Shown here: positions 54,623 through 64,000 of the stretch, piece after piece
Layout of the letters: the number at the start of each line of letters is the position of its first letter
Position numbering within the stretch: position 1 is the first letter of the stretch
From: Heterodera schachtii
Taxonomy: Eukaryota; Nematoda; Chromadorea; Rhabditida; Heteroderidae
Length of the DNA: 64,000 nucleotides
Direction: 5' to 3'
Assembly (NCBI GenBank): GCA_023374025.1
Contig: SIJG01000004.1
Span: 731,670 to 795,669 of the forward strand
Notes under the pieces: model-generated
The model's database searches: none
Seen by the model: the letters and a program-made list of their open reading frames with translations, nothing else
Told to the model about the DNA's origin: nothing
Program-made: the position numbers and the translations under genes

Positions 54623-57030
54623 CGGACCCAAACAACATAGGATTAATTACGTATTGCGATTCAATTCGGTCAACATTCATTAAATTATTGTCACTGATAA
54701 AAACATTCATCATACTGGTCCAAATGAAAAAGATTTGCTCGATCGAACCGCCATATTCAGACATTTTGAACTAAAATAGGACAATTTAAATTTTTACAAT
54801 TAAATTAATTAATTTTATTATTTAATATTTAATTAATGAATGATTCATTTATTACTTTCAGCGAAAGCAATTCTGAAGCACTTTGTCTTCGGAGAAATGT
54901 TGTTGGATTAGGCTCATTTGCTTCTCCGAGCCACAAATTTTTTCGCACAGCGTTACTGAGCCAATTAACACATTTTGAAGCGACAGCATTCAGTCTGAAA
55001 TAATAAATGAATAATAAAAATTCATTCAAAATTATTTAAAAATAGATAAAAAAATATGTGTCTCACCAGCACTTTATAATTAATAATAATTAACTTAATT
55101 ACTTACATTGACATTTTATTTTTTATGATTTCAGCAATGAAAATAAAAAAGCCAATAAAATAAAGGCCTTTTCCAATTGTTAAATCATGCTAAAGAAGAA
55201 AAGTTATTAAGAGTTGGGCGGAACAATTTATTTATCTATGAATTAAGAAATCTCTCATTTTGGAACCGGATTTACAATTATCAGATTTGCTTAAATTTTT
55301 AGGCACCGTAGTTTTTGGGTTTACAAAAAAAAATGCCAAATTCCCGTATTTCAATGGGGACAGATCTTAGAAACTGAAAATGTCATTTTTCTAAGATTTT
55401 TCATATTTTTACAAACTTATAATTTTTGACCCAAATAATGATGGTTATCACAGCCCTATTTTTATTTATTTCTATAATGCAAAAACTAGTTTTCCAAAAT
55501 CTTATTTTTGGGGTCAAAATCTTAGTTTTAAGCTCGTTTGTTTGGGTTTACAAAAAAGAATGGAGGCAGAGTTCCGTTTTTTAAATTTAAAATCGCCTCA
55601 AAAAATATGCAGAAAATTTTCGTGTTTAAGTTGTGAATTTGGAAAAATTTCCAATACATTTTCATGTTGGTTTAATTTTTAGAAAAATACGAAATGTTTT
55701 GTGCTTATCGTCCATGGAAAATTATCAACAAAAAAATGTACCAAAATCCGCGACTAAAATTGTGCAAACTTTGCACACTCACTTTTAAGTGTTCGTCCAT
55801 TTTTACATTGTCCATTCCGACAGTGCCCAATTGTTCACAAATGTTCGACAAATTGGTGACAAATGCGTACATTTGTCACCAATTTTATTTCTATTTTTTT
55901 CAACAGCACGGTGAATTGAAGTGATCAACTTAGAAAATTGCTTCTCAAAGATCGCCTTAAATTAAATAATTTCATCCGCAAACATTGCAAATAAATGAAA
56001 ATTCTCTTTAAATTAAAAAATAAATAAATAAAAATAAAAAAGCATTATTTTCTTTTCTAAAATAAGTTTTTATTACCCAATAGTCTCGCCCAGAAAAAAA
56101 AGATTAAATAGATATTTTTGTTGAGGGGGCGATTTGCATTTCAAAAAAAAAAGTTTTTTAAAGATTCTAATTTATTGTTTCTTTCTTCTTGAGAGAAATT
56201 TGTGGATTTTGTAATTATTTTTAAATTTTTAATAAAATATTATATATTTGTTAATTATCATCAATAAACTTCTTTGAATGATTTTTCTCGAATAATTGCG
56301 CTCCATTCATGGAACATATTCAAGAATTCAATTGCCTGTTCGTGTTCAATTACTATTTTCTCACCATTACCAAGTGCCGATTCTGTTGAAATTGCAGATT
56401 TTAAATAAGCCTCGTAAAAATTATTTAATAAAAATAAATAATAATTAAGTAAATCCTACTCAAATATTCAAAAAATGAGTGCGGCACTTCGTTTGGCATG
56501 TCAATACGGTGTTCAAATGCCGTCGATGGGCCGGCACCATCGGCGGAAATGCCCAAAAAAGGCACGTTTCCTTGGATGTGAAAAATAATATTTCTTTTTC
56601 ATTAATTATAATTTGAATTTATATTCTTTTTATTCACTTATGTGTTGATCTGCTGGTGATGGTTGGCCATTGGCAAAAGCAAACATTTTAAAAATGAAAA
56701 TAATTAAAATCATTTTCTCAATTATTACAATTTTATGCTTGGAATAAATATTTGATTAAAAATATTTGCGTATTATGAAGAGTATTTTCTTAAAATGAAT
56801 GAATTTATTATTTAATTGATTTCCATTGATAATGGATGGCTAAAATGTAATTCATTTCCCCTAAACAAGAAGCTTTATTAAAATGAATCATCTGCTGCTG
56901 GTGACGTCACAGAGCTAACAAATTAGCATTGACTGACGTCAAAAAGGAGAGTAAATACATAATTGATTATTTGAATAACAATTAGCATCCGGAAAAACAA
57001 TATTTTGTGGGCGTATTATTTAAAAAAATT

Positions 57031-58099
57031 TAAATAAAAAATAAATATACAATTTTCTTGAATTTACTTTTTTTATTATATAATAATCGAGAAAGCGGGG
57101 TGGAGACGAGGAAGGCACTGGATCGTAGTGTTGCTGCTCGAGACCGAAAATTTCCCAAGGTTTGAGACCGAAACCAAAAAACCCGAGAATTTTCTCGAGT
57201 CGAGACCCGAGACCGGTGACACTCGAACAGCACTAGATGGTAGGGGACAACGCCGACCCGCCAACTCCGTCCAAGCCAAGTTAAGAAGCCATAACTTTTT
57301 TTTGTTTACGAAAATCCTAACAAAAACTTGGTATCATTCGAAAGCACGAAATGTTTAGAAGATATTTTTGTATTACAATTTCTAAGCATTAATCAATCCA
57401 CAAAAAAAAAAGTTAAATCTGAATCAGATATAATTCAAAAAAAGAGTACCACAAAATATAAACTTGGACAGGATCGGAACCGCGACCGGGATTGGTCTCG
57501 GAATCCCCGCGGTTTCAAATCCCGTCCCCAGACACCAATCTCGACTTTTGTATCCCAAAAATTATAGAGCATATTGAAGAAAAGAAAAATTAAGAAAATA
57601 TTTAAAATAAATTTATTTTATTCTTTTGGTGTTTGCCCTCATTTTCTTTTGTGCCTTTTTGTAAAAGCTAAGTTCTTTTCAAATTCTAAATCTTTTGAAA
57701 ATTTTTTATGAAATTTTTTTTTATATTTACTAAAAAAATTTCGGTTTATTTTTTTGCTTACCCATCGGTGCTAGGTTTCAGAAATTTTCATTGAGTTTCA
57801 GAAAGTTACTGACCAAAATGTTAACAAAACAGACATAACTTTCTGAAAACTTAATGAAATATTCTGAAATTTTCCATGATAATAAGGCAATCTAAGAGCT
57901 ATCGTATGATACCAAGATTACTTTTTTAGGATGTATTTGTGACAAGTTATGAGGGATTTTGCTCGAAAGATCTGTAAATTTGGCAGTTTTTACGAAACGA
58001 TTCAGCACGTTTAAAAAAAATATATTTAAATGCTTTTAAAATTATAATATAAATATATAGAATTGTCATTTTTATTGTATTTAAGAAATGATAGGACGC
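57031..58099. other. repeat-rich spacer
   Basis: No gene. A palindromic element with TAGTGTTGCTGCTCGAGACC at 57126 and CTCGAACAGCACTA near 57234 is visible, with repeated GAGACCGAAA inside. A repeat with TTGGTATCATTCGAAAGC lies near 57328. A C/G-richer patch near 57470-57535 has tRNA-like text but was not accepted. Confidence 0.5.
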
Positions 58100-58592
58100 A
58101 TAAACATAAAATGTTGCAAAATTCATTACAAAGTCAGGATCAAAATTTTTCTGGTCGGAATTAAATGGGTACAAAACAATAATATTCTGTTCGAATATTC
58201 CCATTAATATAATAATAAATATTATATTTTTATAATTTATAATTAGGGTTATAAATTATATGGATTAACATATTTTTTCTGCGCATATGTTATGAAGAAA
58301 GGGGCTCAAAATTAACATTTCTACGTTAAAATTTTTTGATTTGGAAAAAGTTTTAGTCCATATAAATCCATATTTTGGGGGTTTTCGGGAATAAATCCAT
58401 ATTTCGCCATTTTTGGGTTTTTAGTACATATTTTGGCCACTTTTGGCAAATTTTCACAAGAAAACAACCTGAAGCGATTCAATTCGGTCAATAGCCGTTA
58501 AATTGTTGTCACCAATAAAAACATTCATCGTTCTGGCCCAAAAGAGTAAAACCTGTTCGATCGAAATGCCAAATTCAGACATTTGGAACTAA
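58100..58592 (-). pseudogene. scraps of a third A/B block, including exon 7 of the secreted gene
   Basis: 58110-58225 matches the 3' flank of the DUF1647 genes (near 16530-16630 and 53460-53560, with AATAATATTCTGTTCGA). 58474-58592 is a copy of exon 7 of the 350-residue gene on the minus strand (MSEFGISIEQVLLFWARTM). Between them (58240-58460) is the left part of the hAT-type MITE of 53948-54526. Nothing else of the block remains. Confidence 0.7.
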
Positions 58593-58857
58593 AATTCAAT
58601 TTCAAAATATATAAGCGAAAATCAGTAATAATAAATAGATGTTTGTCGGAGATAAAGAGATGAGAAAAATGCGGGGCAAAGTGACAAAGTGAAATTAGTG
58701 AAAAAACAAAAAATTGATTATGACAAAAATAAATAAATGAGAAAAAAGCAAAGACATTGAGCATCTTGAAAAATTGCCAAATTTGTCCGCCGTTTACAAT
58801 TTCGTCGTTGTCTCCTTTCTCTCCCCTTGCGCCATTCGTCCTTCGTTCTTGTCTTCT

Positions 58858-59034
58858 TCAGTCGTTCAATTGCGCCGTTCGTCCAATTGCATCCACCAGT
58901 GTAATTGTGCCGTCCTCGGTGACCACATCGTGCCCAACTTGTCCTTCTTTCCCACTCGCCAAAGTGATATTGGCCCCGTCCAGTGTCGTTCCTGCACCAT
59001 TGGTCGCGCTCTGCACTCCTGGGCCGAACTCAGA
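58858..59034 (-). pseudogene. coding remnant, open version in C'
   Basis: The minus strand reads EFGPGVQSATNGAG, then TTLDGANITLASGKEGQVGH, then DVVTEDGTITLVDAIGRTAQ and LND before a stop, without interruption. Upstream it meets an inverted-repeat insertion at 59031, so no start is found. The parent gene is unknown. The high Gly/Thr content resembles the end of a secreted or structural protein, but this is not established. Confidence 0.45.
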
Positions 59035-59495
59035 TTTTGAAAATAATTGATTTTTATCTATGATTTTTCGTCAACTACTTGATTTTTTTCCAAAATTTTA
59101 AGAAATTTAGTCAGGCGTAAAAACTCATACACAGATGTTATAGAGATTAAAAAGAGCGTTCGAATGAGCTATTGAATGTTCGAAGAAGCCAAGTTTAAAA
59201 TTTTTTACGATTTTTTGAAATTTAATTATTAATCCCTAGTGGTCATAAGAGACGGGAACCTTGGGTTCGAGTCCGCTTGGCTGCGGTTTTTTTTCATGAT
59301 ACTTGATGGAAAATCATAGATAAAAATCAATGATTTTCATAATATGAGTTCATATTAATGATCAGCATATTTTTTAACCCCTAGTTCATTACTAAAAATT
59401 TTTTAAAATAATTTAAAAAATCGAAAAAAATCAAGTAGTTGACGGAAAATCATAGATAAAATCAATGATTTTCAAAATCTGAGCTCAGATTCGTG
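59031..59495. repeat. element with long inverted ends inside C'
   Basis: CTCAGATTTTGAAAATAATT followed by GATTTTTATCTATGATTTTT and CGTCAACTACTTGATTTTTT at the left is repeated in reverse at about 59428-59495 (ATCAAGTAGTTGACGG ... TTTTCAAAATCTGAG). A partial internal copy lies near 59300-59350. The terminal repeats are about 60 bp. Block C has no such sequence, so it inserted into C' after duplication. No coding capacity is seen. Confidence 0.65.
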
Positions 59496-60170
59496 ATCAG
59501 CGCATTTTTTAAGCCTAGAAAAAATACATGAAAAATTTTTAACATTTTTTTTCGTCGGGACACCAATTCTTGACCATTGCCACTTTTTTGACCAAAATTT
59601 ACGATTTGTAATCTAAATTTTCAGGTGGCCCCTAAAACCCTTATTCTCTTGAAAAAATTGGTTCAAAATCGCAAAATTTGGTCTTTTTTGGACAAAATCT
59701 GTTAACAAAATGCATTAAAAATTACAAAAAATTTTCCTGTTGGCGCCTACCGGCACCGCCGGACCCCACCTCTGGCGCCCTCCCCTAGTTGCCCAAAAAA
59801 AATTTTTTTTTTTTCAAAAAATCGCGCCTTATAAAAAGGGTTCAAAAAAATCAATCTTTGCATGGCTTGACTCTCATCGTATTTTATTAATCATTGTTCC
59901 ACAAATTTTGAAAAAAATCAACGTCTTGGCGGACGCACGACCAAAATTTTGACCAGGCGCGGTCAATTATCTAAGCCCGGGCCAGGTAACTTTAAAAATT
60001 CCAGGCTTTAATTCAATATTACTTTATGTTATTAGAAATGATTAATTTTGTTCTTATGATTGATAAAATATGTACAGAAAAAATTTAAATACATTAATAT
60101 AAAGCAATATTTATTGTTTTAATAGATAATTGATACTTTTAGGTGTTTCTAAGAGAATTTTTAATAAAAA
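59496..60170. other. non-coding C' sequence with a GC-hairpin repeat
   Basis: The mate of 25048-25910. A copy of the dispersed repeat (GTTGGCGCCTACCGGCACCG, preceded by GGACAAAATCTGTTAACA) lies at about 59690-59790. No gene is seen. Confidence 0.45.
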
Positions 60171-60322
60171 ATACAGGTACAGGCCTGGACCCAGGCCTTG
60201 AGGGGCCTGCATTTTTCCTGTACCTGTACCTTTGTACAGAAAATACAGGTACAGGCATTCGGGAAATACAGGTACAGGTACAGGACAGGTACACGTACGG
60301 GTACAGGTACAGGTACAGGCTT
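60171..60322. repeat. (TACAGG)n microsatellite, inverted mate
   Basis: TACAGG/CCTGTA hexamers, interrupted, form the shorter counterpart of the array at 24850-25047. The flanks align with block C in reverse orientation, so the length difference reflects slippage after duplication. Confidence 0.88.
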
Positions 60323-60732
60323 TTTTCGTCGATTTCTAGAATTAGCAAATCCACGTCAATTAATGCCAAATAATGACTGATGGGCCGTATAAATAGGGAA
60401 CATGGCACAAGCAAAAGCCATCATTTTCAAAATAGTTAATATGTCAAAACTCAAATCACCTTTTCCAGGCCTTACTTAATATGTTGTATCGAACCTATTC
60501 AAAAACTTAAACGATTCGCCAAAGACCTGGGGAAAATTAGCATAAAAATTTTGCACCCAACGAGCGGAAAAATAATTCGTATTTGCCCGGGTCGGGGAAA
60601 ATTTTTGTATTTTTGGCCCTTTTTTCATTTTATCACTATTTTTGGATTCTATATTCCTTTTTCTTCTTTTGTCACATTTTGAAGTTTTGGTACTAAAAAT
60701 TCATTGAATATTAAAAAATAATTTAGAAAAAA

Positions 60733-61653
60733 ATGAAAATGCGAAATCTCTCAAAATTATTTTGTTTATTTATTTTTTCAACATTCATTGAAAAGGGAAT
60801 TGGTGCCCCCAAAAAAAGAGCTGATTCTCCACTAGAAAAAGCAGAGCAAAAAGACGACGAAACAAAAATGGGAAAAGAAGATAAAAAATTAGTGAACAAC
60901 AAAAAGGAATTGCTAAAAAAAGAGGTGAATTTTAAAAATACATTTTAATTAAAATAAAATTTAAATTTTTTGATTGAAAAATTGCAAATGCAAATGGACA
61001 AACAATTAAAAAAATCTTGGAAGAAAAAATTCCTGCTTTTATACTTGAAGTGAATGAAATTGCCCAAATGATTGACAATGAACAAAATCCATTGGAAAGC
61101 AAATTTATTCAACAATTAATAGACAAAGCACGACCACTGTAGGGTAAGTGAAGAAAAAAGTACTGTAATTTTAAACAAAATAAAATAATAAAAAATGTAG
61201 TTGATGCGAGGAAGGACCATCTGCATTTGTTGTCCAAAGTGCGCATTTGAAGCTTGACAAACAGATAAAAGATGACGTGCCCCTCATGGAAGTGTTGGTA
61301 AGAAACCGTATGATTTAAAAATACACAAACATAGTTAATCATAAATATAATCGTAAAATTAGTATACACCCAAAAAAGGAAAATAAAAATTTCTCGGTCA
61401 ACTTTCAAATTTTTTTACGACGTCAGCAACCAGTATAAATATGGGCTTATGTTTTTTAAACCGTTAATGAGAGAATTCCTAATTTTATGAAATCAACGAA
61501 AAAAAAACAATTTTTCTTCATTATTAAACAAAAGAAAAGCGCATAATCAAATCAAAAAAATAGCATTTTTGCTATATAACACTTCTGTTTTTCCAGGGTG
61601 CGATTGACAAGCAAGTCTCCGACAATTATGATTACATCGGCAGAGAACAAACG
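60733..61653 (+). pseudogene. 245-residue secreted protein, dead inverted copy
   Basis: Exon 1 (60733-60924) is intact and begins with a signal peptide (MKMRNLSKLFCLFIFSTF) and a Lys/Glu-rich linker. The acceptor of exon 2 has lost its AG (TTTTTTGATTGAAA). Exon 2 ends in a stop where block C has a Tyr codon (CTGTAGGGTAAG against TTGTACGGTAAG). Exon 3 has a one-base deletion after AAAGTGCGC. Exon 4 (61597-61653) still reads AIDKQVSDNYDYIGREQT. Ten bases after its donor the gene is cut by the hAT element at 61663, so exons 5 and 6 are separated from it. Confidence 0.83.
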
Positions 61654-61662
61654 GTGTTTAAA

Positions 61663-64000
61663 CAGGGTTACCCTTTGTACTTATTTGTAAGTATTGTACT
61701 TATTTGGAGGGTCCAAAACTTATAAATTTAAAATGTACTTATTTGTAAGTATTGTACTTATTTGAGCTCAAGGTACTTATTTTGTACTTATTTTTGGGAC
61801 TCAAAGGAAAATTCCGATTTTTATAGCAATATTTGAAAGAAAAATTATGTTTTGAAGCGAATTTTATAAACAAAAGCGTAACAAGATTAACTAAATATTC
61901 TAAATTTCGAAAGAAAGTTCTATGATCAAATTTTTAGAGCTTAAATTATTTACGTTAATGGCTCCACCAAACCGCAAATATAAATTTCACGCTGATTATG
62001 AGCGTGAATTTCAAGGCATAAAAAGGAGCAAAAAGGGCGATGTATATGCGAATTGCGTGCCGTGCAATTTTGACATTAATTTGGAAGCGATGGGAAAGGC
62101 AGCTATTTTGGCGCACCAAAAAAGGGACAAGCACAAACAGAAATTGCGAGCAATGTCAACATCCCAAGCGATTCAGTCCTTCATGCCGAGTACGTCAGCA
62201 GCATCTGAGGAAGACCGCCGAATTGCCGCTGCAGAAGGCATATTTTTCCACAAATTTTGGGGGATGGAATAGATGAATAATTTAGGTGTGTGGGCGTATC
62301 ACCTTTGCAGGCACGCACAATCGTTCAAATCATCGGACTGCGTTTCCTCTGACGGATTGTTCAGGACAATGTTTTCGGACTCAGCAGTTGCAAAAAAATT
62401 TGGATGCGCCCGAAATAAGGCAACGAAAATAATAACTGGTAAATTTTCCAAATTCAAAATGTTTGTTTATCCATTCTTAAAGGTGTTCTCGCACCGTATT
62501 CTGTCGAAATTATGCTAAGTGAACTCGGAAATCAGTTCTTTTCCATTTCGTTGGACAGCTCTAATCACAAAACAACCAAACTTTTTCCTATTGTCATTCG
62601 CTATTTTGTTGCCGAAAATGGCATTCAAGTCCGTTTACTAGACCTGCAAGCCCTCCCTGGAGAAACGGCAGAAGAGGTGAATATCGATTGCATCATTTCT
62701 GACTTGTTTTCCAATTTAGGTTTACCAATGGATCATAAAAATGCTACAAAAACATGGCCTGAAATTCGAACGAATTGTCGCTTTTTGTGCCGACAATACT
62801 GCTGCCAATTTCGGCTCGGCGGAACACCGCGGCGAAAACAATGTTTTTTACAAACTAAGGGCACATAAAAACAATTTGATACCCGTTGGATGCCCGGCTC
62901 ACGTGCTTCATAACGCAGCGAAGCGAGGAGCAGACAATTTGCCAATTGACATTGAATCAATTGTGTTCAAACTGACAAGTCATTTCAAGAATTCAACCAA
63001 GCGAGTAGAACAATTGCAGAACATTTGCGATGATTTTGAGGCAAATTTAACAATAATTAGAAAAGCTATTCGCCTTTGACATTATTTTTTGTTTTAGGCA
63101 AATTATCTCACACTGACTGCGCATGGACCGACTAGATGGACGACTCTTTCTAAGATTGTCGACAAAATTGTCCATTTTTGGGAAATTTTGGAGAATTTTT
63201 TCAGCGGAGATGGCCCATTGGTTCTGCAAAATTTTTTCAACTCAAAAATTGCAAAAGTAGTACTTCATTTTTGAGCCATATTTTGCCAATTTTCAATTCG
63301 ACAATCGATGTTTTACAGGTTAACTGAATATTGAAGAAAATAGTTTTTTACTTTTTTAGAGGTCAAATGCCATACTTCCTGAATTGCTCCAAGAAATGAA
63401 CAAATTCAAGTGCAAAATGAAAGAACGTAAAGAAAAACAATTTTACGGAATCTTAACGGGGCAATTGATGAGAAAACTAACGATAAATGAGGCCAATGAA
63501 CTTACGGCAAACTTTCAGGTGTCTTCATCCTCTCAAAAACAACAACAGCATATAAAAACAACCAAAAAAACAGCACGACAACATTTTTTTAGAATTTCCT
63601 ACAGACAACCCTCGACTACATTGACAAATGGTTCCGGTTGGAGCGTTTCCCCAAGTCTATCAGTTGGGTTGGATTAGAAGAGAATGAGGTGAGGCACGCG
63701 GATGTATTAGAATTGGCTAGCGAAATTGCTCCAGAATTGGAAGACAAGTTATTTGACGAAATAACGGACCTCAACATAATTTTAGCCGAACTTCCCAATT
63801 TTCTTGGAATTTCAATCGAAGAGAAATGGAAGCGAGTTTTCAGGGTGAATGGCAATTTTTAGTAGAATATATTTTATTTTTTTAGGCTCAACTTCCGAAT
63901 TTGTATGTGCTCATTAGCAAAGTGTTCGCCATCCCAGTCTCCAATGCATTTGTAGAACGTGTTTTTTCACTTAGCGGTGCGCAATGGACTGATACGAGAA
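61663..64000 (+). mobile_element. hAT transposon, left part, probably autonomous
   Basis: The left end CAGGGTTACCCTTTGTAC is followed by repeated GTACTTATTTGTAAGTATT motifs, parallel to the GTCCTTATTT motifs of the MITE at 22948-23599. The eight bases before it are TGTTTAAA; the right end and second target copy lie outside the window. It carries a multi-exon transposase gene. It is inserted in the intron just after exon 4 of the dead secreted-gene copy. Confidence 0.85.
61958..64000 (+). CDS. hAT-family transposase, runs off the window
   Basis: Eight exons keep phase: 61958-62237, 62286-62438, 62483-62676, 62720-63064, 63098-63256, 63360-63518, 63593-63844 and 63886 to beyond the end. They encode a BED-type zinc finger near residue 30 (CVPCNFDIN then AILAHQKRDKH), a core with VWAYHLCRHAQSFKSSDC, QFFSISLDSSNHKTTKLFPI and IVAFCADNTAANFGSAEHRG, and the start of the C-terminal dimerisation region (LPNLYVLISKVFAIPVSNAF, then VERVFSLSG). 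The protein would bind the element's ends and cut and paste it. Two introns have GC donors (AAG|GCATAT, AAA|GCTATT). No stop or frameshift was found in spliced form. The C-terminus is missing only because the window ends. Confidence 0.85.

Larger units (their letters stand above)
53632..56713 (-). pseudogene. 350-residue secreted protein, broken block B copy
   Basis: All eight exons of the gene at 16711-18987 can be aligned, from ATG at 56713 to the stop at 53632. Lesions are in exon 4 (about 55750-56090): an in-frame TAA in the segment corresponding to DQLKIKFKA, and a one-base deletion in GGTGACAAATG (A copy GGTGACCAAATG). Other exons still read well (ASKCVNWLSNAV, SEYGGSIEQIFFIWTSMMNV, LTQLTEEAIRELFSTKIDLI). 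Intron 7 has expanded by a nested MITE insertion. The copy is judged dead. Confidence 0.78.
46320..57030 (+). repeat. segmental duplication block B (direct copy of 7380-19260)
   Basis: The gene order and orientation match block A. Block B has only one Asn/Ser/Gln-rich copy and carries an extra hAT-type MITE in the last intron of the 350-residue gene. Homology ends near 57030, where the A copy ends near 19260. Confidence 0.9.
58638..61653. repeat. inverted segmental duplication block C' (mate of 22881-26743)
   Basis: The interval reads as the reverse complement of block C. It contains, in order, the flank shared with 26620-26743, the coding remnant, the CCTGTA/TACAGG microsatellite and the secreted-gene copy. 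It lacks the MITE at 22948 and the 44-bp array and has its own inverted-repeat element (59031-59495). Confidence 0.88.

Noticed and set aside
57470..57540. tRNA-like segment with GCGGTTTCAAATCCCG
   Set aside because: No complete cloverleaf or acceptor stem could be drawn; possibly a decayed tRNA-derived repeat.
58525..58764. Minus-strand frame MLNVFAFFSFIYFCHN and its mate at 26617-26823
   Set aside because: Present in both inverted duplicates but low-complexity Phe/Ser text from A/T-rich flank; no start context or splice sites.
59236..59285. Short stretch with GGGTTCGAGTCC resembling a tRNA T arm
   Set aside because: Only one arm is visible and the 5' half of a tRNA is absent.

Overview
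The window is strongly AT-rich eukaryotic DNA with short introns, many GC-AG splice sites and gene families typical of nematodes: the nematode-expanded DUF1647 domain, BTB/MATH proteins, a UDP-glycosyltransferase, a serpentine-receptor-like gene and several small multi-exon secreted proteins. A plant-parasitic (tylenchid) nematode is the best guess. That is an inference from gene content and from the GC-AG introns, not a proof. All gene models were built by hand from reading frames, splice signals and intron phase.

Layout. 1-2531: an inverted 126-bp satellite running into the 3' half of a Ty3/Gypsy-type LTR retrotransposon (integrase, polypurine tract, LTR). 2959-5310: a divergent pair, a secreted basic Cys-containing protein (-) and a poorly resolved gene (+). 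7380-19260 (block A): a dead trypsin-like protease copy, two secreted Asn/Ser/Gln-rich paralogues, a DUF1647 gene, and a 350-residue secreted helical protein. 19985-26743 (block C): a 245-residue secreted protein whose introns hold a hAT element with a nested LINE fragment and a hAT-type MITE, followed by repeat-rich sequence. 28499-30089: a gene joining protease-type exons to His/Ala/Pro-rich exons. 30980-34601: a receptor-like gene and a small six-cysteine secreted protein. 35913-39151: a BTB-BACK-MATH-MATH gene with an extra MATH fragment after it. 40633-44027: a UDP-glycosyltransferase gene. 45937-57030 (block B): a direct duplicate of block A. 58100-58592: scraps of a third A/B block. 58638-61653 (block C'): an inverted duplicate of block C. 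61663-64000: a hAT transposon with an apparently open spliced transposase that runs off the window.

The main story is duplication followed by uneven decay. Block A keeps the 350-residue secreted protein and two Asn/Ser/Gln-rich genes but has lost the protease. Block B keeps most of the protease but has lost the other two. DUF1647 is open in both, and both copies share a non-canonical 3' splice site. Block C keeps its secreted protein despite two transposon insertions in introns, while C' is dead. Mobile DNA with clear target-site duplications dates several of these steps. Many of the genes encode predicted secreted proteins with no recognisable family, so the window reads as a rapidly evolving cluster of secreted proteins.
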